Counted from the first letter of the stretch, positions 21,397 to 30,423 are shown. The stretch is DNA of 64,000 bases from Corynebacterium halotolerans YIM 70093 = DSM 44683 (GCF_000341345.1 NC_020302.1:2584075-2648074), one strand, 5' to 3'. The notes: generated by a model not told the origin, from the sequence alone. Program-made: numbers and translations.

Positions 21397-22170
21397 TTAT
21401 CCGAAGCGGCCGGCGATGTAGTCCTCGGTCTCCTTCTGGTCCGGGTTCTCGAAGATCTTCTTCGTGTCACCAAACTCGACGAGGCGACCCGGCTTGCCGG
21501 TGGCCTCGAGGGAGTAGAAGGCGGTCTTGTCGGACACCCGGGCAGCCTGCTGCATGTTGTGCGTCACGATGACGATGGTGAAGTCCTCCTTGAGCTGGTG
21601 GATGAGATCCTCGACAGCCAGGGTGGAGATCGGGTCGAGAGCGGAGCAGGGCTCATCCATGAGCAGCACCTCGGGCTCGACGGCGATGGCGCGGGCGATG
21701 CACAGACGCTGCTGCTGGCCGCCGGAGAGGCCGCCGCCCGGCTTGTCGAGGCGGTCCTTGACCTCCTCCCAGAGGTTGGCGCCGCGCAGGGAGCGCTCGG
21801 CGACCTCACGGAGCTTCTTCTTGTTCTTCTCGCCGGAGAGCTTCAGGCCGGCGACGACGTTGTCCTCAATGGACATGGTCGGGAACGGGTTGGCCTTCTG
21901 GAAGACCATGCCGATGGTGTTGCGGACGGAGACCGGGTCGACCTTCGGGCCGTAGATGTCCTCCCCGTCGAGGAGGACATTGCCCTTGACGTAGGCACCG
22001 GGAATGACCTCGTGCATGCGGTTGAGGGTGCGCAGCACCGTGGACTTGCCGCAGCCGGACGGGCCGATGAAGGCGGTCACGGCCTGAGCCGGGACCTCGA
22101 GGTTGACGTTCTGGACGGCGTGGAAGTCGCCGTAGTAGATGTTGACGTCGTTGAGGGAGAGCTTGGACAT
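21397..22170 (-). CDS. pstB: phosphate ABC transporter ATP-binding protein
   Basis: PstB hydrolyses ATP to drive phosphate import through PstA/PstC. The 257-residue protein has Walker A 'GPSGCGKST', the Q-loop region '[10 protein letters not shown]', the signature '[16 protein letters not shown]', Walker B 'VLLMDEP' and the switch His in 'VTHNMQQA'. ATG 22170 is preceded by CAGGAG; the Met one codon upstream would be a TTG. It is the last gene of the pstSCAB operon and is followed by a strong hairpin. Confidence 0.97.
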   Translation of the reverse strand: MSKLSLNDVNIYYGDFHAVQNVNLEVPAQAVTAFIGPSGCGKSTVLRTLNRMHEVIPGAYVKGNVLLDGEDIYGPKVDPVSVRNTIGMVFQKANPFPTMSIEDNVVAGLKLSGEKNKKKLREVAERSLRGANLWEEVKDRLDKPGGGLSGGQQQRLCIARAIAVEPEVLLMDEPCSALDPISTLAVEDLIHQLKEDFTIVIVTHNMQQAARVSDKTAFYSLEATGKPGRLVEFGDTKKIFENPDQKETEDYIAGRFG

Positions 22171-22236
22171 CAATTACTCCTGTGAGCTGTGGGGATGTGT
22201 TCGTCGTGATCCGGGGCGCAGCGCCCGCCGGGGGCG

Positions 22237-23163
22237 CTACTGCTTGACCGAGAACCGGGCGGAGATGAGGCGGGCGCCGATGTTGAGGAGGGCGATGATG
22301 AGGACCAGGGTGAGGGCGGCGCCCCACAGCTTGTCCAGCACGGCCGGGGAAGTGCCGGCCTTGTACATGTCGAGCATCATCAGCGGCAGCGAGGACTGCG
22401 GGCCCTCCATCGGGTTCCAGTTCATGGTCTGGGTGGAGCCGACGAGGATCAGGACCGGGGCGGATTCGCCCATGACGCGGGCGATCGCCAGCATGATGCC
22501 GGTGACGATGCCGGACAGCGCGGTCGGCAGCACGATCTTGGCGATGGTCTTCCACTTCGGCACGCCCAGGGCGTAGGAGGCCTCGCGCAGGTCCATGGGG
22601 ACGACGCGGAGCATCTCCTCGGTGTTGCGGACGACGACCGGAACCATCAGGAGCACCAGCGACAGGGCGACGGCCATGCCGGAGCGCTCGAACCCGAAGA
22701 GGGTGATCCAGGTGGTGAAGATGAACAGGGCGGCGACGATCGACGGGACACCGGTGAGGATGTCGACCATGAAGGTGGTGATGCGGCCCAGTCGGTTCCC
22801 GTTGGAGTACTCCACCAGGTAGATGGCGGTGAAGATGCCGACCGGGATGGACACGACCGAGGCGATCAGGGTCTGCATCACGGTGCCGACGATCGCGTGC
22901 AAAGCGCCGCCGCCGGGCAGATGGTAGAGCACACCCTGCTGGGACGAGGTCCACCACTCGGCGTCGAGGATGGGGCCCAGCCCACGGGAGATGACCTCCC
23001 AGAGCACCCACACCAGCGGGATCATCGCGATCGCCATGGTGAGGTACACCAGGACCGTGGCGATGCTGTCCGTGGTCTTGCGGCGACCGGAGATGTGGGA
23101 GAAGGCGGACTGGTCGGCCAGGTTCTCGGAGGCCGGGGTCACGGTGTTGACGTTGTGGGACAT
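22237..23163 (-). CDS. pstA: phosphate ABC transporter permease PstA
   Basis: PstA is one of the two membrane subunits of the high-affinity phosphate importer. The 308-residue product has six predicted transmembrane helices (first at about residues 35-57) and the coupling-helix motif 'EASYALGVPKWKTIAKIVLP' that contacts PstB. The start ATG 23163 is preceded by GGAG. It follows pstC by 13 nt and precedes pstB by 66 nt. Confidence 0.96.
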   Translation of the reverse strand: MSHNVNTVTPASENLADQSAFSHISGRRKTTDSIATVLVYLTMAIAMIPLVWVLWEVISRGLGPILDAEWWTSSQQGVLYHLPGGGALHAIVGTVMQTLIASVVSIPVGIFTAIYLVEYSNGNRLGRITTFMVDILTGVPSIVAALFIFTTWITLFGFERSGMAVALSLVLLMVPVVVRNTEEMLRVVPMDLREASYALGVPKWKTIAKIVLPTALSGIVTGIMLAIARVMGESAPVLILVGSTQTMNWNPMEGPQSSLPLMMLDMYKAGTSPAVLDKLWGAALTLVLIIALLNIGARLISARFSVKQ

Positions 23164-23176
23164 AGTGTTTCTCCGC

Positions 23177-24241
23177 CTACTTCTTGTTCACGAGAGCACG
23201 GGCGATGGCGTTGACCACGAAGGTCAGCAGGAACAGCACCAGACCTGCGGCGATGTAGGCGCCGGCGCGGATGTCATCGTTGAACTCGGGGGCCGCGTTC
23301 GCGATCGCGGTCGCGAAGGTGGTGCCACCGTCGAACAGCGAGAAACGGAACTCGGAGGACGGGGACACCACCAGGTACAGCGCCATGGTCTCACCGAGCG
23401 CGCGGCCCAGGCCCAGCATGGAGCCGGAGACGTAGCCCGACAGACCGAACGGCAGCACGGTCATGCGCACAACCTCCCAGCGGGTGGCGCCGAGTGCCAG
23501 GGCGGCCTCGATCTGACCCTTCGGGGTCTGGACGAAGACCTCGCGGGCGGTGGCGGCGATGATCGGCAGGATCATCACAGCCAGGACGATGCCACCGGTG
23601 AGCACGTTGCGGCCGGTCGCGAAGGATGGGGAGTTGGCGTAGGTGGAGAAGAGGAAGAAACCACCGGCCCAGCCGTTGAGCCACTCGTAGAAGTTGGCGA
23701 GGAACGGGCCGAGAACCAGCCAGCCCCACAGGCCGTAGACGATGGACGGCACCGCGGCGAGCATGTCGACGAGGTAACCGAGCGGCTTGACGGCCCGCTT
23801 CGGGGCGTAGTTGGACAGGAAGATCGCGATGCCGAGGGCGATCGGCATGGCGATGGCCAGGGCCACCACCGAGATCAGCACGGTGACCGCGAACAGGTTC
23901 GGGATACCGAAGTACATCGCTTCGGTGTTGTTGGTGTTCCACGCGCCCGTGTAGGTGAAGAAGCCCAGGAAGCCCTCGGCGTTCCGGTTGAGGGAGGGGA
24001 TGGCCCGCCAGATCAGGAACGCACCGATTGCGGCGATGAGGACGGTGATGAGGGTGGCGGAGGCAGTGGACAGGAACTCGAAGACGCGGTCGCCCGGACG
24101 CTTGACGCCGCCCGTGGTCTTGACGCCGCCGGTGTCCTCCGGTTGCTGCGTGTTGCCGATGGTGGCCACGGTGTTGGCGATCATCGGATCGCTCTGGTCG
24201 AGCATCCCCTGCTCGTCCGTGGTCTGTTTGTTGCTTGCCAT
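23177..24241 (-). CDS. pstC: phosphate ABC transporter permease PstC
   Basis: PstC is the second permease subunit. The 354-residue protein starts with a polar cytoplasmic segment of about 50 residues containing a duplicated 'GGVK' stretch, then six or more membrane helices and the coupling motif 'EAALALGATRWEVVRMTVLP'. ATG 24241 has an upstream AAGGAA; the reading frame continues further 5' but that part overlaps the intergenic hairpin and is not coding. It is the second gene of the operon. Confidence 0.95.
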   Translation of the reverse strand: MASNKQTTDEQGMLDQSDPMIANTVATIGNTQQPEDTGGVKTTGGVKRPGDRVFEFLSTASATLITVLIAAIGAFLIWRAIPSLNRNAEGFLGFFTYTGAWNTNNTEAMYFGIPNLFAVTVLISVVALAIAMPIALGIAIFLSNYAPKRAVKPLGYLVDMLAAVPSIVYGLWGWLVLGPFLANFYEWLNGWAGGFFLFSTYANSPSFATGRNVLTGGIVLAVMILPIIAATAREVFVQTPKGQIEAALALGATRWEVVRMTVLPFGLSGYVSGSMLGLGRALGETMALYLVVSPSSEFRFSLFDGGTTFATAIANAAPEFNDDIRAGAYIAAGLVLFLLTFVVNAIARALVNKK

Positions 24242-24355
24242 GAAGCGCGATTCCTTAGAGCTTGGCGGAAATTGTTCAGTGTCGCTCGGCCACGTCCCAG
24301 GCGTGGCAGAGCCCCCGGTCGCGCCGGACGCGGGCGGGGGCATAAGGGGGAAGAC

Positions 24356-24381
24356 GCCGACCGGGGCTTTTCCCGGTTGGC
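24356..24381 (-). terminator. attenuator-like hairpin between pstS and pstC
   Basis: GCCGACCGGG and CCCGGTTGGC pair around a GCTTTT loop. Located 30 nt after pstS, it would allow more pstS than pstCAB mRNA, as is common for binding-protein genes. Confidence 0.5.
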
Positions 24382-24410
24382 GGCCTCACACGTCACATGC
24401 AGGGCGAACC

Positions 24411-25541
24411 TTACTGAATGGCCTCGACGGCCGCGGTCAGACGCTCGTGGTGGGTGCCGGTGACCGGAATATAACCCAGGGCCTCCAGGTCCTCGTCCTG
24501 GGAGTCCAGGGCGACGGTCAGGAAGTCCTTGACCATGTTGGAGGTCTCCTCATCGTAACCCGCGGAACAGACGATCTCATAGGTGGTCAGGACCAGCGGG
24601 TAGGAACCCTCCTGGTTCTGGGCGAACAGGGCCTCGGTGTCGACGACCATGTTGTGCCCCTCAGTCTGGAACTCGAGGGCGTCCAGGGCGGTGCCGACGT
24701 TCTCAGCGTTCAGCTCGACCGGGCCCGACCCGAAGTCCAGGTTGGCGATGCCCAGACCCTGCTGCTGCGCGAAGCCGGACTCCACGTAAGTGATGCCACC
24801 GTTGATGGCGGCGACCTCGTTGGCCACACCGTTGGAGCCGTTGGCCCCGGCACCGACCTCGGTCGGGAAGTTCTGGCCCTCGGTGTCCCAGTCGTCCGGG
24901 GCGGCGGTGTTCAGGAACTGCTGGAAGTTGTCGGTGGTGCCGGACTCATCCGAACGGTAGACCACGGAGATCTCGGTGTCCGGCAGCTCGACACCCTCGT
25001 TCTCGGCGGCGATGGTCTCGTCGTTCCAGTTCGTGATCTCGCCGTTGAAGATCTTGGCGACGGTCGGGATGGAAAGGCTCAGGTTCTCATCGACGCCCTC
25101 GAGGTTGTAGGCGATGGCGACCGGGCCGATGACGAAGGGCAGGTGCCAGGCCTCGTTGCCGCCGCAACGCTCGGCGGCCGGCTCGACCTGGTCCTCGGAC
25201 AGCGGGGAGTCGGAGCCGGCGAAGTCGACCTGGCCGCCGACGAAGTTGGTGCGGCCGGAGCCGGAGCCGGAGGGGGTGTAGGCGAGGGAGGCGTCGCCGC
25301 CGGTGGCCTCCTGGTACTTGATGTTGAAGTAATCCATCGCGTTCTGCTGGGAGGAGGCACCCTCACCAACGAGCTGGCCGGTGGTGCCGGAGAGTCCGGA
25401 GGCGGAAGCGTCGCCGGAGCCGTTGGAGGCGGTGGTCTCGGTGGAGCCGTTGCCGCTCTCGTCGCCACAGGCGACGAGAGCGGCGGAACCGGCGGCCACG
25501 ATGCCCAGGACAGCGGCGGTGCGCTTGAAGTTGCGAATCAC
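24411..25541 (-). CDS. pstS: phosphate-binding lipoprotein PstS
   Basis: PstS captures phosphate outside the membrane for the Pst importer. The 376-residue precursor has a lipoprotein signal peptide with lipobox 'LVAC' (Cys25), then a Gly/Ser/Thr-rich tether of about 25 residues and the periplasmic-binding fold. Phosphate ligands appear in 'TPSGSGSGRTNF', 'GSDSPLS' and 'RSDESGTTDNF'. The start is GTG 25541, preceded by AGAGGAAAGG; upstream codons of the frame are not coding. It is the first gene of pstSCAB and lies about 170 bp downstream of a Pho box (25712-25729). Confidence 0.96.
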   Translation of the reverse strand: MIRNFKRTAAVLGIVAAGSAALVACGDESGNGSTETTASNGSGDASASGLSGTTGQLVGEGASSQQNAMDYFNIKYQEATGGDASLAYTPSGSGSGRTNFVGGQVDFAGSDSPLSEDQVEPAAERCGGNEAWHLPFVIGPVAIAYNLEGVDENLSLSIPTVAKIFNGEITNWNDETIAAENEGVELPDTEISVVYRSDESGTTDNFQQFLNTAAPDDWDTEGQNFPTEVGAGANGSNGVANEVAAINGGITYVESGFAQQQGLGIANLDFGSGPVELNAENVGTALDALEFQTEGHNMVVDTEALFAQNQEGSYPLVLTTYEIVCSAGYDEETSNMVKDFLTVALDSQDEDLEALGYIPVTGTHHERLTAAVEAIQ

Positions 25542-25711
25542 GGAAAAACCTTTCCTCTGCAGATCATCGGTTGGAAATCCGAGCAACGCCGAGTCCCCGC
25601 GAGGGGCGCCGAGGAGGTCGGCGGCAGGCACGGGTCCGCCCCGCCACAAACGACAGTGTTGCTCACAGGGGGTAAACCTAGGCGCTGGACGTAACCGACT
25701 GGGGCCCAAAT

Positions 25712-25729
25712 GGTGAACGACCGGTTAAC
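25712..25729 (-). promoter_or_regulatory. Pho box upstream of pstS
   Basis: The minus strand reads GTTAACCGGTCGTTCACC: two 7-mers, GTTAACC and GTTCACC, with an 11-bp period. This is the direct-repeat form bound by actinobacterial phosphate regulators (PhoP of Streptomyces, RegX3/PhoR-type). A weaker third unit (GATGACT, 4 of 7 positions) precedes it at the same period. It is the likely binding site of the PhoR encoded at 62888-63613. Confidence 0.65.
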
Positions 25730-25784
25730 ACTGAGTCATCTTTGAAAGAACAACTGGTCTCCCGGCGGAAATCTGAGACACGCG

Positions 25785-26705
25785 TCACTGATTTGCGTAT
25801 ACTGCGTGCTCTTCCGCCACCGTGAAGCCCAGCTTCCCGTAGGCCCGGACCGCCGGCTCATTGTCCGCCTCCACATAGAGGATGACGCGGTCCGCACCCT
25901 TCCGCACCATGTGGGACAGACCCACGCGCAGCAGCGGATCCCCCAGCCCCCGGCCCCGGAAGTCGGAGGCCAGTCCCACGACGTAGACCTCGCCGAAGGC
26001 CGGGGTGGACTCGGCGTGCCACTTCGTCCAGTGGAATCCGGCGAGCGGTGGGACGCCGTCGCCGTCCGCGCCCGCCAGGGCGGGCCCGTCGGGCCAGAGG
26101 AACAGCACGTCCTCCTCCGAGAACCACTCCGCCTCGGTGGCCCGCCGCAGCCGGGCCAGATCCCAGCCGCCCTGTTCGGGGTGCCAGGAGAAGGCCTCGT
26201 TGTTGGCCTTCAACCAGGCCTGCTCGACGGTGAGACGGCCGAAACGTTCCGCGGAGACCCGCAGGTTGGCGGCGGTGACGGCGTCATGGCCCTCATACTC
26301 GGCCGCGGCGGCCAGCGCCGGCCCCTCGATGGCCATCACCAGCAGGCGGCGGGTCACACGCCGCCCGTCGGCGGCCGCCAGCGCCTGCGCGCCGGGGAGG
26401 TTGCCGTGCGCCCAGACCTCGACGCCCCCCAGCTCGCGCAGCAGGGCGGTGCCGATACCGCGGCGTCGGGAAGCGGGGGCGACGACCATCTCAGCGGTGA
26501 GTCCGTCGACCGCGGCGACGCCTGCGGGCCGGTTGTCCTCGACGGCCAGCAGGTGCCGGTGGCCCAACCGGGCGTCGGTCAGGCCGAGCAGGAACTGTTC
26601 GGACAGCGGCGCCACGCCGTCCGCGTTCCCGGCCTCGGCGGCGAGCTCCGCGACACGGGCCGCCAGGTCCGGGTGATCGGGCAGGGACAGGGTCTGAATC
26701 TCCAT
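25785..26705 (-). CDS. mshD: mycothiol synthase
   Basis: MshD transfers acetyl from acetyl-CoA to Cys-GlcN-Ins, the last step of mycothiol synthesis. The 306-residue protein is a tandem GNAT: the N-terminal domain has 'VAPASRRRGIGTALL' and the C-terminal, catalytic domain has 'VVGLASDFRGRGLGDPLL' and ends in 'AVRAYGKLGFTVAEEHAVY'. ATG 26705 lies 7 nt after TAGTCT (minus strand 26718-26713) without an RBS, so the mRNA is probably leaderless. Upstream the gene is divergent from a DUF2993 gene with only 31 bp between the starts. Its position next to pst/phoU is also seen in mycobacteria. Confidence 0.94.
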   Translation of the reverse strand: MEIQTLSLPDHPDLAARVAELAAEAGNADGVAPLSEQFLLGLTDARLGHRHLLAVEDNRPAGVAAVDGLTAEMVVAPASRRRGIGTALLRELGGVEVWAHGNLPGAQALAAADGRRVTRRLLVMAIEGPALAAAAEYEGHDAVTAANLRVSAERFGRLTVEQAWLKANNEAFSWHPEQGGWDLARLRRATEAEWFSEEDVLFLWPDGPALAGADGDGVPPLAGFHWTKWHAESTPAFGEVYVVGLASDFRGRGLGDPLLRVGLSHMVRKGADRVILYVEADNEPAVRAYGKLGFTVAEEHAVYANQ

Positions 26706-26736
26706 GCGCCCCAGACTATCGGGTACATATAGATGG

Positions 26737-27534
26737 GTGTTTGTACCGCGCATTCCCCTCGCCCTCGTCACGGTCGCCGCGGTGATCGGTGGGGCGGGCT
26801 GGTTCACCGACTCCGTGGCCGCCCTGCGTGTGGAACGGGCCATCTCCCGGGAGGTGGAGGAGAACTCCCGCCTCGACATGAGCCCGTCGGTCTTCGTCGG
26901 CGGCGCCCCCTACCTGCAGGCGCTGGTCACCGGGGAGATCCCCCGGTTGAGCGTCGACGCGCTCGACGTCAACGTCGAGGGTCTCGGAATGGTCAACGCC
27001 AGTACGTCCGTCGCCGGTCTGCTGGTCGAGCCGGGGCAGGTGTTCAGCGGTGAGATCGAGGGTGCGCCCGCGGAGCTGATCTCGCGGACCATCAGCCTGG
27101 ACGGTGTCTCCCTGGGGCGGTTGCTCGACATGACGGACCTGGACATCGCCAACCCCTACAACATCTCCCCCACGGGCGGGGTGTCCTCGGAGGCGCAGAT
27201 GACCGGCACGCCCCCGGGTTTCGACGCCCCCGTCACCGTCATCGTCGATCTGCGCCTGGTCGGCCCCATGTTCCACCTGACCCCGCGGGCGCTGGTCGAC
27301 GTGCCCGAGGAACTGGCCGACCGGGCGCGGGAGGCGTTCACCTACTCATTGGACACCCGCCGCCTGCCGCTGTCCGGGCAGGCCTCCTCGGTCACCCTGT
27401 CGGGCGGGTCCATCTACTTCGAGGCGCAGCGCCACAACGTCACCGTGCAGGTATCCGACCTCTCCCCGCTGGACCGGACGGGCCCGGACCCGGAGGAGGA
27501 CCCGGCGGACCCGCAGGCCCGGCGGATTCAGTAG
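26737..27534 (+). CDS. LmeA-like phospholipid-binding protein (DUF2993)
   Basis: DUF2993 proteins include mycobacterial LmeA, an envelope protein that binds phospholipids and is needed for lipomannan maturation. The 265-residue product has an N-terminal membrane anchor or signal ('IPLALVTVAAVIGGAGWF') and then an extracytoplasmic domain with repeated beta segments. The C-terminus is acidic and Pro-rich. I chose GTG 26737 because TACATA (26724-26729) ends 7 nt before it. An ATG at 26704 would overlap the mshD start. The stop overlaps the next, convergent gene by 7 bp. The exact role here is inferred. Confidence 0.8.
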   Translation: MFVPRIPLALVTVAAVIGGAGWFTDSVAALRVERAISREVEENSRLDMSPSVFVGGAPYLQALVTGEIPRLSVDALDVNVEGLGMVNASTSVAGLLVEPGQVFSGEIEGAPAELISRTISLDGVSLGRLLDMTDLDIANPYNISPTGGVSSEAQMTGTPPGFDAPVTVIVDLRLVGPMFHLTPRALVDVPEELADRAREAFTYSLDTRRLPLSGQASSVTLSGGSIYFEAQRHNVTVQVSDLSPLDRTGPDPEEDPADPQARRIQ

Positions 27535-28565
27535 ATCCGCACCAGGTCGCGCAGGATCTGCCCCCAGTTACGGTGCCGGGCGGGGTAGGCCTCCTCGGGG
27601 GCGAAGACCTCGAGTGCGTCGGGGATGCTGGCGAGGTGCACCCGCCGCATCTCCCCCTCGAACTCCCCGTCGGCCTGGAACTGCTGGGGCCGAGGGCAGC
27701 TCAGGGTCACCGAACTCGCATCGTCGAACTGGACGATGCGTCGGTTGATCCAGGACGCGGGGAAGCGCTCATGTCCGAACCCGACGAGGTGGAGCACGCT
27801 GGCCGCGCCCCGCACGCCGCGAATGTCAGTCAACCCGAAGAGCCCGAGCCCCTGGTCGAAGGAGTTGCGGGGATTGGTCACCACCGGCAGCGGCCCGAGA
27901 AAGGTCCAGGGGTTGGTGTTGGAGGCCAACAGCAGCGGCACCCCGGTGAGTTCAATCCGTTCGCCCCCGGCGCTGACCGCGTCAACGTCGATGTGCGGAG
28001 GTCTGCGCCCGGCGCGGTACCACGCCCGCACCCCGACCTGTAGATAGCGCAGCGGGGTGGCGGCGAAACCCTGGTCACGGGTGCGGTCGACGTCAGCGAT
28101 CACGTCGGCGTCGATGCCGAAGCCGGCATTGACGGCGAACCAGCGGTCATTCCAGGTGCCCAGGCAGATCAGTCGGCGTAGGTCGCGGCGCAGCAGATCC
28201 ACCAGGGACTCGGTGGCCGCCACCGGGTCGGGCGGGAACCCGAGGGCGCGGGCGAAGACATTGGCCGAACCGGTGGGGATCACCGCGACCGCCGGCACGG
28301 CGCGGGGATCCGGACGGTCCCCGCCGACGGTGCCGAGCAGACCGTTGACCACCTCGTTCACGGTGCCGTCGCCACCGACGGCGAGCACCAGATCGACGTC
28401 GTCACGCGTCAGCCCCCGGCACATCTCCTCGGCGTGCCCCGGGCGGTGGGTGAACCGGCTGACCAGGTGCAGGCCATCGACCTGCCGAAGCAGAGGGACC
28501 ACCCGGCGGAACAGGCGGTCGTTCTGACTGGTCGAATTCGGATTCGAAATCATCAGCACGCGCAC
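27528..28565 (-). CDS. diacylglycerol kinase family lipid kinase
   Basis: The 345-residue protein has the DAGK catalytic domain: the P-loop-like start 'ISNPNSTSQ', the nucleotide motif 'LAVGGDGTVNEVVNGL', 'IPTGSANVFARALGF' and 'VNAGFGIDADVI'. It phosphorylates a lipid or polyprenol-like substrate that cannot be named from sequence. Among actinobacteria, close relatives act in phosphatidic acid or phosphatidylinositol-mannoside metabolism, which would fit the neighbouring LmeA-like gene. The start GTG 28565 lies 7 nt after TATTGT (28578-28573); GTG 28574 overlaps that element and is less likely. Confidence 0.85.
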   Translation of the reverse strand: MRVLMISNPNSTSQNDRLFRRVVPLLRQVDGLHLVSRFTHRPGHAEEMCRGLTRDDVDLVLAVGGDGTVNEVVNGLLGTVGGDRPDPRAVPAVAVIPTGSANVFARALGFPPDPVAATESLVDLLRRDLRRLICLGTWNDRWFAVNAGFGIDADVIADVDRTRDQGFAATPLRYLQVGVRAWYRAGRRPPHIDVDAVSAGGERIELTGVPLLLASNTNPWTFLGPLPVVTNPRNSFDQGLGLFGLTDIRGVRGAASVLHLVGFGHERFPASWINRRIVQFDDASSVTLSCPRPQQFQADGEFEGEMRRVHLASIPDALEVFAPEEAYPARHRNWGQILRDLVRIY

Positions 28566-28633
28566 ATCAGCCACAATAGCCGCAGTGCGCCCGTCTTCCC
28601 TGCCGGAACGGTACGGCGACTAGGATTGAGCGC

Positions 28634-29380
28634 ATGAATCAGGACAGAAACGACAACCCGGACACCCCCGAGAACCCGCCGTCCGACACCCCGGGCGACG
28701 CCGCCGCAGCCGGCTCCGGCGCGGCCCGGCACGAGGACACCACGCCGCAGCCCCAGTCTGAGACGCTCAGCGGCAACGACGCCGTGAACCTGGCGGCCGA
28801 GCAGTCCAAGTCCACGGCCCACCGCAACATCCCGGGTCTGGACCTGGGCGAGCTGCCGTTGCCCGATGACACGGCGAACCTGCGCCACGGCCCGAACCTG
28901 CACGACGGACTGCTGGCACTGCTGCCGCTGGTCGGCGTGTGGCGCGGCGAGGGCCAGGCGGACACCGCCGTGGACGGGCAGTACAGCTTCGGTCAGCAGA
29001 TCATCTTCGCCCACGACGGCGAGAACTACCTGACCTATGAGTCGCGTATCTGGAAGATCGACCCGGAGGGCAACCCGGCGGGCCCGGATCAGCGCGAGTC
29101 CGGCTTCTGGCGCATCTCCCTCAAGGACGAGATCGAGTTCATCTGCACCCACTCCACCGGCGTGGCGGAGATCTTCTACGGCGAGCCGGTCAACGAGCGC
29201 GCCTGGCAGATCGAGTCCGCCTCCACCATGGTCACCTCGACCGGCCCGGCCGCCCTCGGCCCGGGCAAGCGTCTCTACGGCCTGATGCCCAACAACGACC
29301 TGGGCTGGGTCGACGAGCGCATGGTCGACGGCGAGCTGCGCCCGCGCATGTCCGCGCAGCTCAAGCGCGTCGCGGGCTGA
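28634..29380 (+). CDS. nitrobindin-like (FABP-fold) protein
   Basis: Nitrobindins are small beta-barrel hemoproteins that scavenge nitric oxide and peroxynitrite. The 248-residue product has a disordered, acidic, Pro-rich N-terminus (residues 1-85) and the barrel with the signature 'LVGVWRGEGQ' (about residue 97). The end of the barrel reads 'LRPRMSAQLKRVAG'. The His that binds heme iron in true nitrobindins, expected just before 'SAxLxR', is missing, a known feature of the corynebacterial group. Heme binding is therefore doubtful. TAGGAT (28621-28626) ends 7 nt before the ATG; no RBS is present. Confidence 0.82.
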   Translation: MNQDRNDNPDTPENPPSDTPGDAAAAGSGAARHEDTTPQPQSETLSGNDAVNLAAEQSKSTAHRNIPGLDLGELPLPDDTANLRHGPNLHDGLLALLPLVGVWRGEGQADTAVDGQYSFGQQIIFAHDGENYLTYESRIWKIDPEGNPAGPDQRESGFWRISLKDEIEFICTHSTGVAEIFYGEPVNERAWQIESASTMVTSTGPAALGPGKRLYGLMPNNDLGWVDERMVDGELRPRMSAQLKRVAG

Positions 29381-29389
29381 CCCCCGCCG

Positions 29390-30382
29390 CTACCGTGCCA
29401 GGGCGTCGGCGATCAGGCGCCGGATCTCGGCCTCGTTGTCCGGCGCCGGCAGCTTCCGGCCGTCGAGCGCGGTGACCCGCGCCCCCATGCGCACGGAACT
29501 GACCAGCCACACCGACTCCGCACGCAGCAGGTCGTCGACGTACAGGTCCTTCTCCTTGCAGCGCCACCCCTGCCGGCGCGCGTGCCCGAACAGCGCCGCC
29601 TGGGTGGTGCCGGGCAGGATGTCGCCGCCCGGGGTGGGCGTGCGCAGCCGACCGCCCTTCTTCACCGTCACCACGCTCGACGTCGCCCCCTCAAGCACCC
29701 GCCCCGTTTCGGCCTCGACCCAGATGACGTCGTCGAAGCCGTGGGCGTTGGCGTGGCGCAGGGCGGCCATGTTCGCCGCGTAGCTCAGCGTCTTCGCCCC
29801 CACCGTCAGCCACGGCGCGAGGGACGGCGGCGTCGGCGACGCGGTGCCGGTGGTCGCGTCCCCGACCCCGGGCAGCATCGTGTTGATGGAGTACCCGCGC
29901 GGGGCGGTCATCACCTTCACCCCGGCCTTCCGCTGCCGCAGCGTCGTCTGCGGGATGGCGCTGACGACGATCCAGGCCGAGGGGTGGCCCGTCGAGGCCC
30001 GGCCCCGCGTGTAGGTCCACACGCACCTGGCGTCCCCGTCGTTCTCGGCGTACCAGCTCTCCACCGCCTGCCGGGTGGCCTCCTCCCACTTGTCCAGATC
30101 GGGCTCCGGAAGCTCCATCAACCGCGCCGAGGCCAGGAAACGACGGGCGTGGCGCTTGAAATTCGCGGCCCTGCCCTTGCGCACCAGCAGCGTCTCGAAG
30201 ACCCCGTCGCCGCGGGTGACCGCGGCGTCGTCCCAGTAGACCAGCGGCAGCGCCGGATTGTGGCGGCGGATGGAACCGCCGTAGGGCTCGACGACGAGGA
30301 TGACGGGCTGGGGGTCCGCGGGAGACCGGCGGGAGGCGGAACCGGCGGTGTCGGTGGGGTCGGCAGAGTCGGCAGAGTCCAT
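29390..30382 (-). CDS. pabC: aminotransferase class IV, probable 4-amino-4-deoxychorismate lyase
   Basis: This PLP enzyme of fold type IV most resembles PabC, which releases pyruvate from aminodeoxychorismate to give p-aminobenzoate for folate. The 330-residue protein has 'TRGDGVFETLLVRKG', the PLP lysine in 'VGAKTLSYAANMAALR' and the cofactor loop 'LEGATSSVVTV' with 'ILPGTTQAAL'. The first 25 residues are low complexity (Asp, Ser, Ala, Pro). The start ATG 30382 lies 7 nt after CATAAT on the minus strand and has no RBS. It is divergent from ygfZ with a 41-bp gap. A D-amino-acid or branched-chain aminotransferase role cannot be excluded. Confidence 0.82.
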   Translation of the reverse strand: MDSADSADPTDTAGSASRRSPADPQPVILVVEPYGGSIRRHNPALPLVYWDDAAVTRGDGVFETLLVRKGRAANFKRHARRFLASARLMELPEPDLDKWEEATRQAVESWYAENDGDARCVWTYTRGRASTGHPSAWIVVSAIPQTTLRQRKAGVKVMTAPRGYSINTMLPGVGDATTGTASPTPPSLAPWLTVGAKTLSYAANMAALRHANAHGFDDVIWVEAETGRVLEGATSSVVTVKKGGRLRTPTPGGDILPGTTQAALFGHARRQGWRCKEKDLYVDDLLRAESVWLVSSVRMGARVTALDGRKLPAPDNEAEIRRLIADALAR

Positions 30383-30423
30383 GCCATGGATTATGCCTGC
30401 TTCACCGGGCTACCATCGAGTCC

